A DNA stretch of 64,000 nt from Myceligenerans salitolerans (GTDB taxonomy: Bacteria > Actinomycetota > Actinomycetes > Actinomycetales > Cellulomonadaceae): contig NZ_JAFMPK010000048.1 of assembly GCF_017349295.1 (NCBI RefSeq), positions 199,383 to 263,382 of the forward strand, written 5' to 3'. This document shows, one piece after another, positions 22,239 to 31,900 of the stretch. The notes under the pieces are model-generated. The model made no database searches and was not told the DNA's origin. It saw only the letters and a list, made by a program, of their open reading frames with translations. A program made the translations under genes and the position numbers. Position 1 is the first letter of the stretch. Every line of letters begins with the position of its first letter.

Positions 22239-25200
22239 TCAGGCGCCCTGGCTCCGGCCCCAGAACACGGGTGGCATGAACGTCGCCTGCTCGACGTGTT
22301 CGCCACGGTCGTCCCGGTCCTTGTCCGTGCACTGGCGGCCGAACAGCGCCGCGAGCCAGTTCGGTGCTTCCTCCCCGTCGTGGCACCTGTCCTCCGGCCG
22401 GCACGTCACCCGCACGACGTCGTAGTCCCGCTCGACCACGCGCACGGCTCCCTCGAACTCCCGATGGAGCCGCACGAGCACCTCCAGGTCGGGGACCGGG
22501 GCGTCCGAGCCCGGTAGCGCGAGCTGTGCCGACCCTCCGGCCGGCACCTCGGCCTCGTCACCGTTCCGTCCGGAGTACTTCCCCACCAGACGGCCCTTCC
22601 AGGTCGCACCGCTCGTGTTCCGCACGTCGGCGACCACCTGTTCGCGTCCGTCCACGCACTGGCTCTCGACGTGCACCTCGATCGAGTCCTCGGGCCAGTC
22701 CACCTGGGCGCAGGACGAGAACGTCACGTCGATGTCGCCCAGCGGATCGTCGCCCGAGAGCAGCGGGAGCTTGCCGGTGCCCCAGGGAACGCGCGCGACG
22801 AGGGTCCCGGCCTCACCGGCCGCCACCGTGTGCGTCGCGCCGCCGAGCCGGAAGGTCACGGGCAACGTCGACGAGGTGTTGTCGACAGGGATCCGGAAGG
22901 TCCCGATCGAGGCGCCGCGCCCGGCGTCGTAGGCACATTCCGCGCTCATCGTGTGCTGGCCGGTGTACGACGGCGCGATCACCGCCTGGGCATACGTGGC
23001 CCGCGGCCCCGCCTCGGGCCGGGCAGCGCTCTTCGGCGGATCGCCGTCCTCGTCGAAGGTCCAGCGAGCCAGCTCGAACGTCACGGCGCCGGCGGGCAGA
23101 CGCTTGGCCCCCGTGGGAACGGTGAAGGTGTCACGGCCGCCCGGCGGCACGGTCCGCGCCTCCGAGACGAGCCGGCCGGACTTCGCCTGCACGATCATCT
23201 TCACGTTCATGGGCTCGTCCGACGCGTTGGCGAGAGTGCCACGGACGCCCACCCGTCCGGCCGTGTTGACCGTCTCGGCCTTCGCCGTGGCGGCCCAGTC
23301 GGGGTCGTAGCAGTCCACGGCGGGCAGTTCGCCCGCGGGCACCCGGTGCTCGTACGCCGTGCCCTCCACCGTCCGGGTGAGCACCCAGGTCGCCGAACCG
23401 CCGGGAACCCGGATGCCTTCGTCGCGCCGGAGCGTGACGCTCTGGCCGGGGGAGACCGGATCGGCGTGCGAGGCGCTGTCGCCCGCCGCCTCCAGCGTGA
23501 CGAACACCGTCCCCGGTGTCGTGTTCGTGTACGTTCCGGCGATCGCGGCCTTCGCCTCGGCGAGGCCACCGGACGCGACGCAGCTCGACGTGAGGGCTCC
23601 GGCGCCCTGGGCGGCACCCGCCCAGGCCGGCGTCACGACGACCTGGGCCCGGGCGTCACGTGCGTGGGAGACACCCGCCGGTGCCGCGACGGCCGTCCCG
23701 GAGACCTGCGCGGCCACGGAGTTCGAGAACGCGACGACGGACAGCGGAAGTTCACGCCAGTGCCCCGGCTCCATCCCGGTCGGTTCCCCGGCGACGCAGG
23801 ACCAGGTCCGTGACTCGATCGTCGTGCAGACCAGCGCGTCCTGCTGCACGGCCGGCCGCACCCCCTCCGGCAGCGTCACCGCCATCGACCAGTCCGACGC
23901 GGCGCGCTCGTCACCGGTGTTCCCGATCCGCAGGGGAAGGACTCCCCTGCCGGGCGAGGCGAGTCCGAAGGCTCCGGCCTGAGCCGTGAGCTCGGGGCCG
24001 AAGGATGCCACCCGGCGCGCCGGGAGCTCCATGGAGGTGGCATCGATGTCGTCCGCCCGCAGCTCGGCCCCGATCGGGTAGCTGCCGCCCGCCTGCGCGC
24101 GCACCGTGACCTGTACCTCGTGCGTCACGCCGGCACCGAGGTGCCCGACGTCGCAGACCACCGCACCGGGTTCGGCGCCGGGTGTGCAGACGGTCCGCAC
24201 CGGAGCGGTGGTCCGGTCCGAGGGAGTCTCCTCCGGGACACCGCCGTTCCCGTCGGTGTCCGCCCCTCCGTCACCGGTGGCGGTGTCCGCCCCGCCCGCC
24301 GGCGACTCCGTCGAGTCGCCGTCGTCCGCTGCGGCTGCGCCGTCGGCCGCGTCACCGGCATCCCGGTCGCCGGCGGCGCCCTTGCCGGCGGCACCCTTGC
24401 CGGCACCGCCGGCCTCGTTCCCGCCGGAAGAAGGCTTGTCGCCGGTGTCGGTGTCGACGATCGACCGACCGAAGCCGGAGCCCGACGGCGAGTCCTGCGC
24501 CGCCATCGTCATGCCGTCGGGAAGGGTGAGGTGCACCGTGGTTCCGGTGACCTCGGCGCCACCGTGGTTCTCCAGCCTGAGCACGAGGTCCTGCGCCTCT
24601 CGCGGCTGCAACGGCGCATCACCGCCGGTGAACGCCAGGGACAGGTCCTCGACGAGCGGGAGCAGGTTGGCCGGGTCCGCGGCGCTCTCGTCCGGCGGGA
24701 CGAACGGCTGCCCGGTCGTCGTCGGCCGCGGCGACGGCGAGGCCACGGGCGAGGCCACGACGGCCGCGGGCGGCCCGTCCGGCTCGGCCTCGGCGTGGGT
24801 GCCGATGATCTGCAGCGCGGCCACCACGCCGACGGTCGCGACCGTGATCGCGCCGGCCGCCATCGCACCGCCCGTGGCGGCGGCGCCACCGGCCCCGACC
24901 ACGCCCACCGCGGTCGCGCCCGCGGTCGCCCCGGCGACACCGGCCGCCGTGCTCGTGGCGGACGCTCCCACGGTCGCCGCGGCCCCGGCGGTCGAGCCGA
25001 CGGTCGCCGTCGCGCCGGCACCCGCCGTGGTTCCCGCGCCCGCCGTGGCGCCGGCGGTCGCACTCGCCCCGACGCCCATGCCGGAGCTGCCGGCTGCGGC
25101 GCTCCCCACACCGCCCATGGCCCCACCGCCTGCCGAGGTCCCCGTGATGCCGCCGGCCGACGCCGCCTTGACCGCTGCCGCGAGGCTCGCTCCCACGGGA

Positions 25201-25997
25201 ATCGCGGAGCCGACGAGAGCCAGCCCGGCGGCGCCCAGCACCAGGGGCGCGACCACGCACTTCATCCCGTGCGCGACGTCCGCCAGTTCCAGGACCAGGG
25301 CGCTGCACGTGCCGCAGGTCGACAGGTGGTCCTCGATCCGCGCCTTCTCCCGGCGCGACAGGCTGTCACGAACATACCCGCCGAGGTGGGGGTTCACCGC
25401 GCGGCACGTGTCCGACGGCGCGTGGGTCAGGTGCTGCTGCAGATATCCGTCGCGCAGAGCGTCCTTCGCCCGGTACAGGAGCGCGGACACACCGTTCGGC
25501 GTGAGTCCCAGCACGGGGGCGACCTGGGCGGGCTTGAGGTCGTCGACCAGGCAGTACCAGAGCACCTCCCGCCAGCGTTCCGGCAGGCCGAAGTACGCGC
25601 GCGAGACGACGGAGCGCTCGAAGCCCTGGAGAGCGGGGTCCTCCGAGGAGGCCACCCGCCCGAGCGCGGCCTCGATCTCGGCGTCCTCCGCGGGGCGCAT
25701 CCGGCTGGCGCCCCTGGACACGTCGTACGCGCGGTGGCGCACGACCGTGTAGAGATAGGTACGGAACCCGCTGTCCGGGCCGGCGCCCCGGCGCAGCATC
25801 TCGTACAGCTTCCCGAAGGCGTCGGCGACGACGTCCTCCGCGTCGCCGGGCTTCACGTACTGGCGCGCGAGCGCTCGAGCGGCCGCGGCATGACGCGTGT
25901 AGAGCGTGCCGAACGCCTCCCGGTCACCTGACCTGACCTGGAGGATCAACTCGGCGTCGCTCGGCGCTTCTCCAGCGCCGCGATCCACTTGCGTCAC
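22239..25997 (-). CDS. Giant membrane ECF sigma factor with internal anti-sigma domain
   Basis: A 1252-residue protein. Residues ~13-85 are sigma region 2 (FGTLYTRHAAAARALARQYV, DVVADAFGKLYEML, YLYTVVRHRAYD) and ~125-185 region 4 (LPERWREVLWYCLVDDL, PNGVSALLYRAKDALR). A zinc anti-sigma-like domain follows (~195-250, IEDHLSTCGTC), then a hydrophobic segment (VVAPLVLGAAGLALVG), ~130 residues of Ala/Gly/Thr repeats, a second hydrophobic stretch, and ~800 residues of beta-sandwich repeats with DUF11-like features that should lie outside the cell if only one segment spans the membrane. This fits the ECF52/53-like actinobacterial groups in which sensor, anti-sigma and sigma are one chain. The GTG at 25997 has GAGGG 8 bp upstream. 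Promoters it reads are unknown. Confidence 0.88.
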   Translation of the reverse strand: MTQVDRGAGEAPSDAELILQVRSGDREAFGTLYTRHAAAARALARQYVKPGDAEDVVADAFGKLYEMLRRGAGPDSGFRTYLYTVVRHRAYDVSRGASRMRPAEDAEIEAALGRVASSEDPALQGFERSVVSRAYFGLPERWREVLWYCLVDDLKPAQVAPVLGLTPNGVSALLYRAKDALRDGYLQQHLTHAPSDTCRAVNPHLGGYVRDSLSRREKARIEDHLSTCGTCSALVLELADVAHGMKCVVAPLVLGAAGLALVGSAIPVGASLAAAVKAASAGGITGTSAGGGAMGGVGSAAAGSSGMGVGASATAGATAGAGTTAGAGATATVGSTAGAAATVGASATSTAAGVAGATAGATAVGVVGAGGAAATGGAMAAGAITVATVGVVAALQIIGTHAEAEPDGPPAAVVASPVASPSPRPTTTGQPFVPPDESAADPANLLPLVEDLSLAFTGGDAPLQPREAQDLVLRLENHGGAEVTGTTVHLTLPDGMTMAAQDSPSGSGFGRSIVDTDTGDKPSSGGNEAGGAGKGAAGKGAAGDRDAGDAADGAAAADDGDSTESPAGGADTATGDGGADTDGNGGVPEETPSDRTTAPVRTVCTPGAEPGAVVCDVGHLGAGVTHEVQVTVRAQAGGSYPIGAELRADDIDATSMELPARRVASFGPELTAQAGAFGLASPGRGVLPLRIGNTGDERAASDWSMAVTLPEGVRPAVQQDALVCTTIESRTWSCVAGEPTGMEPGHWRELPLSVVAFSNSVAAQVSGTAVAAPAGVSHARDARAQVVVTPAWAGAAQGAGALTSSCVASGGLAEAKAAIAGTYTNTTPGTVFVTLEAAGDSASHADPVSPGQSVTLRRDEGIRVPGGSATWVLTRTVEGTAYEHRVPAGELPAVDCYDPDWAATAKAETVNTAGRVGVRGTLANASDEPMNVKMIVQAKSGRLVSEARTVPPGGRDTFTVPTGAKRLPAGAVTFELARWTFDEDGDPPKSAARPEAGPRATYAQAVIAPSYTGQHTMSAECAYDAGRGASIGTFRIPVDNTSSTLPVTFRLGGATHTVAAGEAGTLVARVPWGTGKLPLLSGDDPLGDIDVTFSSCAQVDWPEDSIEVHVESQCVDGREQVVADVRNTSGATWKGRLVGKYSGRNGDEAEVPAGGSAQLALPGSDAPVPDLEVLVRLHREFEGAVRVVERDYDVVRVTCRPEDRCHDGEEAPNWLAALFGRQCTDKDRDDRGEHVEQATFMPPVFWGRSQGA

Positions 25998-26195
25998 GTT
26001 GCCACCCTCGCCGCCCTCGGTCTCGTGCTCGTCCGGTGTGGTCCGCCATCGGCCCCGGAACACACTTGACGGATCAGACTATAGGCCCATTGGCGCGGAA
26101 CGCGGGAGGGTGAAACCACGGATGAAATTGTGCCGGGGGTGGTCTCACCGGTCTGAATATGCGTCATGATGTATCCCCGTGGGGGTCCAACAATT

Positions 26196-26963
26196 ATGAG
26201 CGAGTCGCAGCAGAAGGCCCGGAATCCTGTCCGCGGCCTGCGAGAACGCTGGCGCGACGAGAGCTTGGCCACGGTGTGGATCCGTCCTGGGGACTGGTAC
26301 CACCCGGCTGTCGAGGCACTCGTGGAAGCAGTGGTGGACGACCGGCCGGTCGACGGGCCTGCCGAGCGTCTCGGTGCTGCCCGCGCCGCCGTCGGCGCGG
26401 GCATCGCCGAGACGCTCGACGACGTCACCGTGCTGTACGCGGTCGCCCGGCTACCGATTCCCCCGCACGTGATGCGTGCCGTCGCCGTCGGCTGGGTAAC
26501 GGAGAACGAACGCGTCCCGCTCCAGGTGACCGCGCACGATCCGGCGACCGGCCTGCCCACCGGCGAGTACCTCGCCGAACGTCTCCGGGAGACCTACGGC
26601 GCCGCGCAACGCGACGGCAGCACCGTCGCCGCCACCCACTGCCTGCTCATGCTCGACGTCGGCATCGACGACCTCGACACCTGGCAGCGTCTCGCCCGTT
26701 CCGCGGCCATCGGCCGCACCCTGCACCAGGTCTTCGGCGAGGGACACCCCATGGCGGCGATCACGGACGCCACCTACGCCGTCCTGTGCGAGCGCGGGAG
26801 GGCGACCGCCGACACCGGCCAGGCGCTACGCCGTGTGGTCGAGCACAACGCCGAGGTGCTGGGGCTGACCGCCGAGGTGCGGCGCCCCACCCGCGTCTGG
26901 CTGGAGCGTCTGCCCGACACGCACGAGGCGGCGCTCATGCTGCTCTCGCACCTGAGCCGCTGA
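26196..26963 (+). CDS. Degenerate GGDEF-like protein
   Basis: A 255-residue protein. The N-terminal ~100 residues are helical (WIRPGDWYHPAVEALVEAVV). From ~103 the order of elements follows a diguanylate-cyclase fold: AHDPATGLPTGEYLAERL (compare the DPLTGLPNR entry of GGDEF domains), a LLMLDVGIDDLDTW strand in place of the metal-binding strand, and ITDATYAVLCER where GGDEF would stand. The active-site residues are absent, so it cannot make c-di-GMP; a binding or signalling role is inferred. The ATG at 26196 is one of two in frame (the other 26166). It is divergent from the giant sigma-factor gene, sharing a 198-bp promoter region. Confidence 0.6.
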   Translation: MSESQQKARNPVRGLRERWRDESLATVWIRPGDWYHPAVEALVEAVVDDRPVDGPAERLGAARAAVGAGIAETLDDVTVLYAVARLPIPPHVMRAVAVGWVTENERVPLQVTAHDPATGLPTGEYLAERLRETYGAAQRDGSTVAATHCLLMLDVGIDDLDTWQRLARSAAIGRTLHQVFGEGHPMAAITDATYAVLCERGRATADTGQALRRVVEHNAEVLGLTAEVRRPTRVWLERLPDTHEAALMLLSHLSR

Positions 26964-27106
26964 CCGTCGGGCGGGCCGCCGGGCCGGTGTCCGGCACGGC
27001 CCACCACGTCCGCGGGTGCGGCCGCGCTCCGCGGCACAGCAGGGCGAGACACCTCCACGGCCCGCGCCCTGCCGCCGTGCGACGGATCGCGACCGCGCCG
27101 GACGGT

Positions 27107-27415
27107 TCAGCGCGCTTCGAACGTCAGGCAGTCCGCGTGGCTCGCGTCGTCCGGGCCCGCCCCGACACGGATGGAGCCGGCCGTGCATTCCAGCTGGTCG
27201 TTGTGCGTGCACTCGCCGCGCTGGCAGGCGCCCACGTGAGCGATGACCTTCTCCAACCCGCCCTTGGTGCTCAGCGGGATGAACGTCGCGCAGGACGCGT
27301 CGCCGGAATGGCCGGCGATGGTGACGGCGCCGGCGTGACAGCCATGGTCATGGTTGTATCCGCAGCCCTCCACCGAGCATTCGGCGACCTCGGGCATGTC
27401 CATCAACGTGCTCAT
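27107..27415 (-). CDS. DUF1540 cysteine-rich protein
   Basis: A 102-residue protein with two copies of a short Cys module: CSVEGCGYNHDHGCHAGAV and CQRGECTHNDQLECTAGSI. The Cx4CxYN...C.A.xI pattern is that of DUF1540, thought to bind zinc. A further Cys (ASCATF, ADCLTF) follows each module. Function unknown. GGGGAGG stands 6 bp before the ATG. It is a lone gene between the GGDEF-like gene (convergent) and the heat-shock operon. Confidence 0.8.
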   Translation of the reverse strand: MSTLMDMPEVAECSVEGCGYNHDHGCHAGAVTIAGHSGDASCATFIPLSTKGGLEKVIAHVGACQRGECTHNDQLECTAGSIRVGAGPDDASHADCLTFEAR

Positions 27416-27554
27416 GCTTGCCTCCCCGGTACGAACGGCACGCCGGGCGGTTCGCCGGGCGTTCCGTGGTCACTCACCAACATATTCCACAAGCCGGGGA
27501 TCGGATAGCCAGGAAAGGCTTGCCTGAGCTTTATCCAGGGCCACGAACGGAAGA

Positions 27555-27577
27555 ATGCCATTGAGAAACAATGGCAT
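27555..27577 (-). terminator. Terminator of the dnaK operon
   Basis: Perfect 9-bp arms ATGCCATTG/CAATGGCAT around AGAAA, 34 bp after the hspR stop in the direction of transcription. Confidence 0.7.
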
Positions 27578-27610
27578 CAACAAAATCCGGGGATGGGGTG
27601 CGCTGACCCT

Positions 27611-28081
27611 TCAGCCCCGTTCACCGCGGTGCGGCCGCCAGAGCACGAGCGCGCCGGACGCGCGCGTACGACGGCCTCCCTCGGCACGCTCCACCACGGT
27701 CTCCTCGACATGGATCTCACCGCGGCGCACCCGACGGCCGCGGGGCACCACGACCACGTCACCGCTCGTCCCCGCGGCGAAGACCCTTCCGGTCTGCTGC
27801 AGCTGCACCAGCGCGTCCTCGAGCCGTTCCTCCAGCATCGACACGTGCGCCTCGAGGTCGAGGATGCGCTTGATCCCCGCGAGATTGATGCCCTCGCCCT
27901 GCGCGAGTTCCTGCACCTGCCGCAGCCGGGCGACGTCGCGCAACGAGTACCGGCGGCCTCGCCCCCGGGTACGCCGGGCCACGACCAGCCCCAGCCGGTC
28001 GTACTGGCGAAGCGTCTGCGGATGCATGCCCGCGAGCTCCGCCGCCTGGGACACGGTGAACACCGGTGCGTCGTCGGCCAC
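27611..28081 (-). CDS. hspR: MerR-family heat-shock repressor
   Basis: A 156-residue regulator. Residues ~7-75 are a MerR winged helix (TVSQAAELAGMHPQTLRQYD, GRGRRYSLRDVARLR), followed by a coiled coil (AHVSMLEERLEDALVQLQQ) and a variable basic tail. HspR binds HAIR sites with DnaK as co-repressor and shuts off the dnaK operon; matching inverted repeats lie upstream of dnaK. The GTG has AGGAG 6 bp upstream, and the gene begins 8 bp after dnaJ, making it the last gene of its own regulated operon, as in Streptomyces. The tail (~45 residues past the coiled coil) has no recognisable domain. Confidence 0.94.
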   Translation of the reverse strand: MADDAPVFTVSQAAELAGMHPQTLRQYDRLGLVVARRTRGRGRRYSLRDVARLRQVQELAQGEGINLAGIKRILDLEAHVSMLEERLEDALVQLQQTGRVFAAGTSGDVVVVPRGRRVRRGEIHVEETVVERAEGGRRTRASGALVLWRPHRGERG

Positions 28082-28089
28082 GCTCTCTC

Positions 28090-29088
28090 CTACTCCTTCG
28101 CCCGCTCCGCGAGGTCCGCACGCGGGTCGGTGCCGTCGCTCGCCGCCGCGAAGGCCTCGAGCGCCTCCCGGGCACCCTTGCTCAGCTTCTGCGGGACCAC
28201 CACCTGCACGGTGACCAGGAGGTCTCCCGTCGCACGCGCCGTACGCACGCCGCGGCCCTTGGCGCGCAGCACCTTGCCCGAGGGCGTCCCCGGCGGCAGC
28301 TTCATCCTCACCGTCTCCCCTGACGGCGTCGGAACCTCGACCGTCGCTCCCAGGGTCGCCTCAGGAAAGGTCACCGGCAGTGTGAGGCGGACGTTCGCGC
28401 CGTCGAGCGTGAACACCGGGTGCTCCGTCACATGGACGGTGATCAGGAGATCGCCGGCTTCGCCGCCGCCGACGCCCGGCCGCCCCTTGCCTCGCAGCCG
28501 GATCTTCTGGCCGTCGTTCACACCGGCCGGGATCCGCGCCGTGAGCTTGCGGCCGTCGACCGTCAGGTCGACGGTGGCGCCTTCCAGGGCCGTGCGGAAC
28601 GGCAGCGTGGTCGACGCCTGCACGTCCGCACCGCGTTCCGGGACGCGGAAGCCGGCCGGCGAACCGCCACCACCGCCGAACATGCCGCCCAGGATGTCCT
28701 CGAAGCCCGCGGCACCGGGCCCTCCGCCCGGCCTCTGCGAGTACCGCACTCGCGGGCCGGCGCCCGCACCGCCGCCACCGAACATGGCCCCGAGGATGTC
28801 CTCGAAACCGCCGGCTCCGCCACCGCCCGGGCCGGCCGAGAACCGGGCGCCGCCGGCCATGGCGCGGATCGCGTCGTACTGACGCCGCTGCTCCGGGTCG
28901 GAGAGCACCGCGTACGCCTCGCCGATCGCCTTGAACCTGGCCTCGGCCTGCTCGTCGCCCTTGTTCTGGTCCGGGTGGTACGTCCGGGCCAGCTTCCGGT
29001 AGGCCTTCTTGATCGCCGCTTCGTCGGCGTCCTTGGGCACGCCGAGCTCGGCGTAGAAGTCCTTCTCCATCCAGTCCTGACCGGTCAC
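28090..29088 (-). CDS. dnaJ: DnaJ-family co-chaperone, no zinc finger
   Basis: A 332-residue J-domain protein. The J domain (~6-75) has the HPD motif (TYHPDQNKG). A long Gly-rich region (~75-160) replaces the zinc-finger domain, as in CbpA/DnaJ2-type proteins; it contains a near-duplicate of about 40 residues, GFEDILGAMFGGGG and GFEDILGGMFGGGG. The C-terminal beta-sandwich pair (DLTVDGRKLTARIPAGVNDG, MKLPPGTPSGKVLRAKG) binds clients. It stimulates the DnaK ATPase. The GTG at 29088 has GGAGGT 4 bp before it; the in-frame sequence upstream is non-coding. It lies between grpE and hspR in the operon. Confidence 0.93.
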   Translation of the reverse strand: MTGQDWMEKDFYAELGVPKDADEAAIKKAYRKLARTYHPDQNKGDEQAEARFKAIGEAYAVLSDPEQRRQYDAIRAMAGGARFSAGPGGGGAGGFEDILGAMFGGGGAGAGPRVRYSQRPGGGPGAAGFEDILGGMFGGGGGSPAGFRVPERGADVQASTTLPFRTALEGATVDLTVDGRKLTARIPAGVNDGQKIRLRGKGRPGVGGGEAGDLLITVHVTEHPVFTLDGANVRLTLPVTFPEATLGATVEVPTPSGETVRMKLPPGTPSGKVLRAKGRGVRTARATGDLLVTVQVVVPQKLSKGAREALEAFAAASDGTDPRADLAERAKE

Positions 29089-29150
29089 GGCACCTCCGTC
29101 TGCGGTGGTCGGGCGGTGGTGGGGCCGCAGACGGCCCCACCACCGGGGAG

Positions 29151-29858
29151 TCACTCGGGACCGACGACGCCGACGCGCGCCGCGCGCACGACCTTCTCGC
29201 CGATCCGGTAACCGGGCTCGACGACGAGGTTCACCGTGGTGCTGGTGGCCTCGGCGTCGGTGTTGTGCATGAGCGCATCATGCACCTGCGGGTCGAACTC
29301 CTCACCCACCTGGCCGAACCGCTCGACGCCGAACTTGGCGAGAGACTGGTCCAGCTTCTCCGCGATGGCCGCCATCGGGCCGTTCAGCTCGCCGTGCTGC
29401 TTCGCCCGCTCGACGTCGTCGAGCACGGGGAGGAGTGCGGCCAGCACGTCCTGCACGCCCCGTTCCCGCGCGATCTCCTGGTCGCGCAGCGCACGGTTGC
29501 GGTAGTTCGTGAAGCTCGCGCGCTCGCGCTGCAGCGCGTCGAGGTGCTGTGCGGCCTCGGCCTTGGCCGCGAGCACGGCGGCATCCTCCCCGGCCTCGCC
29601 GGACGGCTCGAAGTCGAGCGCCTCCAGCGGGTCCGTGTCGGCGTCCGCCGCGTTCCCGGCGGGCTCGTCGCCGGTGGGCCCGCTGTCGGCGGCCCCGCCG
29701 TCTCCGGGGCCGCTGCCGTCCCCGGAGCCGCCGTCCGAGTCACCCGGCTGGCGCGGCGTGCCGGACTCCGGATCGATCCTGCGCTTGTCGTGGAACTCGA
29801 ACGAGCGCTCTCCCGAGTTCTCGGGCCCGGACGAGTCCTGTGGCGTCTGTTCGGTCAC
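29151..29858 (-). CDS. grpE: GrpE nucleotide exchange factor
   Basis: A 235-residue protein that releases ADP from DnaK. The first ~90 residues are acidic, Gly/Pro-rich and variable; a long coiled-coil helix (~95-140, [20 protein letters not shown]) and the beta-domain ([15 protein letters not shown]) follow. The motif FTNYRNR and the segment [20 protein letters not shown] are diagnostic. The GTG start overlaps the dnaK stop by 4 bp (GTGA), coupling the two genes. Confidence 0.95.
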   Translation of the reverse strand: MTEQTPQDSSGPENSGERSFEFHDKRRIDPESGTPRQPGDSDGGSGDGSGPGDGGAADSGPTGDEPAGNAADADTDPLEALDFEPSGEAGEDAAVLAAKAEAAQHLDALQRERASFTNYRNRALRDQEIARERGVQDVLAALLPVLDDVERAKQHGELNGPMAAIAEKLDQSLAKFGVERFGQVGEEFDPQVHDALMHNTDAEATSTTVNLVVEPGYRIGEKVVRAARVGVVGPE

Positions 29859-31726
29859 TTCTTATCGCCCTCGTCATCCACGATCTCGGCGTCGACGACG
29901 TCGTCGTCGGCCGCCTGCTTCGGTTCGCCGCTCGCCGGTGCGCCCTCCGCACCGGGCTGGCCGCCCTCGGACTCGGCCGCGGCGTAGAGCGCCTGGCCGA
30001 TCTTCTGGGACGACGCGCCCAGCTTCTCGTAGGCGGACTTCACGGCGTCGGCGTCCTCGCCCTCCAGTGCGGTCTTCACCGCCGCCACGTCGGCCTCGAC
30101 CTCCGAAACCACGTCGGCGGGAAGCTTGTCGCGGTTGTCCGCGATCTGCTTCTCCATCGAGTACGCGAAGGCCTCGGCCTGGTTGCGGGTGTCCGCCTCC
30201 TCGCGACGCTTCTTGTCCTCCTCGGCGTGCGCCTCGGCGTCCTTGACCATGCGGTCGATGTCCTCCTTGGGGAGGGCCGAGCCGCCGGTGATCTTCATGG
30301 ACTGCTCCATGCCGGTGCCGCGGTCCTTCGCGGACACGTGCACGATGCCGTTGGCGTCGATGTCGAACGTGACCTCGATCTGCGGCACGCCGCGGGGGGC
30401 CGGGGCGATGCCCGTGAGCTCGAAGACGCCCAGCGGCTTGTTGTCACGGGTGAACTCGCGCTCGCCCTGGAACACCTGGATCGCCACGGACGGTTGGTTG
30501 TCGTCCGCCGTGGAGAAGACCTCGCTGCGCTTGGTCGGGATCGCGGTGTTGCGCTCGATGAGGCGCGTCATGACGCCGCCCTTGGTCTCGATGCCGAGCG
30601 ACAGCGGGGTCACGTCGATGAGCAGGACGTCCTTGCGGTCACCGGAGATGACACCGGCCTGCAGCGCGGCGCCGACGGCCACGACCTCGTCCGGGTTCAC
30701 GCCCTTGTTGGGCTCCTTGCCGCCGGTGAGTTCCTTGACGACCTCGGTGACGGCCGGCATGCGGGTGGAACCGCCCACGAGCACGACGTGGTCGATGTCC
30801 GACACCGAGATGCCGGCGTCGCGGATCACGGCGTGGAACGGCTGCTTGGTGCGGTCGATGAGGTCCTGCGTCATCTGCTGGAACTGCGCCCGCGTGAGCT
30901 TCTCGTCCAGGTGGATGGGGCCGTTCTCGCTCATCGACAGGTACTGCATCGAGATGTTGGTGCTCGTCGCGGACGAGAGCTCCTTCTTCGCCTGCTCGGC
31001 GGCCTCACGGAGGCGCTGCAGGGCGATCTTGTCCTTGGACAGGTCGACGCCCTCGGAGTTCTTCACCTGCTTGATCAGGTGCTCGACGACGCGCTGGTCC
31101 CAGTCGTCGCCGCCCAGGCGGTTGTCACCGGAGGTGGCACGCACCTGGATGGTGGAGAAGTCGTCCTCGTCCTTGCCGACCTCCAGCAGCGACACGTCGA
31201 ACGTACCGCCACCCAGGTCGAAGACGAGAATGAGCTCGTCCTCCTTGCCCTTGTCCAGGCCGTACGCGAGCGCGGCCGCGGTCGGCTCGTTGACGATGCG
31301 CTGGACCGTGAGGCCCGCGATCTGGCCGGCGTCCTTCGTCGCCTGCCGCTCCGCGTCGTTGAAGTACGCGGGAACGGTGATGACGGCCTCGGTGACGGGC
31401 TCACCCAGGTACTCCTCCGCGTCGCGCTTGAGCTTGCCGAGGATGCGCGCGGAGATCTCCTGCGCGGTGTAGGTCTTGTCGTCGATGTCCTGCGACCAGT
31501 CCGTGCCCATGTGGCGCTTGACCGACGAGATCGTCCGGTCCACGTTGGTGACGGCCTGACGCTTCGCGACCTCACCGACCAGGACCTCGCCGGTCTTGGA
31601 GAAGGCGACCACGGACGGCGTCGTGCGCGAGCCCTCCGCGTTCGCGATGACGGTGGGCTCGCCGCCCTCCAGGACAGCGACCACCGAGTTGGTGGTACCC
31701 AGGTCGATACCGACGGATCGGGACAT
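29855..31726 (-). CDS. dnaK: Hsp70 chaperone
   Basis: A 623-residue DnaK: N-terminal ATPase with [43 protein letters not shown] and [11 protein letters not shown], then the substrate-binding domain ([19 protein letters not shown]) and a lid ending with an acidic DDEGDKK tail. It folds nascent and damaged proteins and, with HspR, senses heat stress. The ATG at 31726 follows GAAGGAG by 6 bp. It heads the dnaK-grpE-dnaJ-hspR operon, whose promoter overlaps a HAIR box. Confidence 0.97.
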   Translation of the reverse strand: MSRSVGIDLGTTNSVVAVLEGGEPTVIANAEGSRTTPSVVAFSKTGEVLVGEVAKRQAVTNVDRTISSVKRHMGTDWSQDIDDKTYTAQEISARILGKLKRDAEEYLGEPVTEAVITVPAYFNDAERQATKDAGQIAGLTVQRIVNEPTAAALAYGLDKGKEDELILVFDLGGGTFDVSLLEVGKDEDDFSTIQVRATSGDNRLGGDDWDQRVVEHLIKQVKNSEGVDLSKDKIALQRLREAAEQAKKELSSATSTNISMQYLSMSENGPIHLDEKLTRAQFQQMTQDLIDRTKQPFHAVIRDAGISVSDIDHVVLVGGSTRMPAVTEVVKELTGGKEPNKGVNPDEVVAVGAALQAGVISGDRKDVLLIDVTPLSLGIETKGGVMTRLIERNTAIPTKRSEVFSTADDNQPSVAIQVFQGEREFTRDNKPLGVFELTGIAPAPRGVPQIEVTFDIDANGIVHVSAKDRGTGMEQSMKITGGSALPKEDIDRMVKDAEAHAEEDKKRREEADTRNQAEAFAYSMEKQIADNRDKLPADVVSEVEADVAAVKTALEGEDADAVKSAYEKLGASSQKIGQALYAAAESEGGQPGAEGAPASGEPKQAADDDVVDAEIVDDEGDKK

Positions 31727-31777
31727 GTCGTTCTCCTTCGCAGGGCCGACGACGACCAGAGTGGCCGCCGTCGCATG

Positions 31778-31800
31778 GGTTGAGTCTGCTGCACTCAACC
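31778..31800. promoter_or_regulatory. HAIR operator 1 (HspR site)
   Basis: GGTTGAGT-N7-ACTCAACC, a perfect HspR-associated inverted repeat (consensus CTTGAGT-N7-ACTCAAG), 51 bp before the dnaK ATG and overlapping the -10 box. Confidence 0.9.
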
Positions 31801-31825
31801 TAGATCCCCGGTGGCTGGCTGGCAA
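31797..31825 (-). promoter_or_regulatory. dnaK promoter
   Basis: On the minus strand TTGCCA (31820-31825) and TAGGTT (31797-31802) are 17 bp apart. The -10 box shares bases with HAIR 1, which explains repression by HspR. Confidence 0.65.
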
Positions 31826-31830
31826 GCCGA

Positions 31831-31871
31831 CGGGGCCAAAGTTGAGTCTGTATAGCTCAACCTTGGCCCCG
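31831..31871. promoter_or_regulatory. HAIR-like box 2 inside a terminator-like hairpin
   Basis: GTTGAG-N9-CTCAAC, a HAIR-like pair, is the inner part of a larger hairpin with 16-bp arms (31831-31846, 31856-31871, one mismatch) lying 30 bp after the stop of the leftward peptidase gene. It could both end that transcript and bind HspR. Confidence 0.65.
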
Positions 31872-31900
31872 TGGTGTCTGTTCCCGACCGGTGCGAAGTA

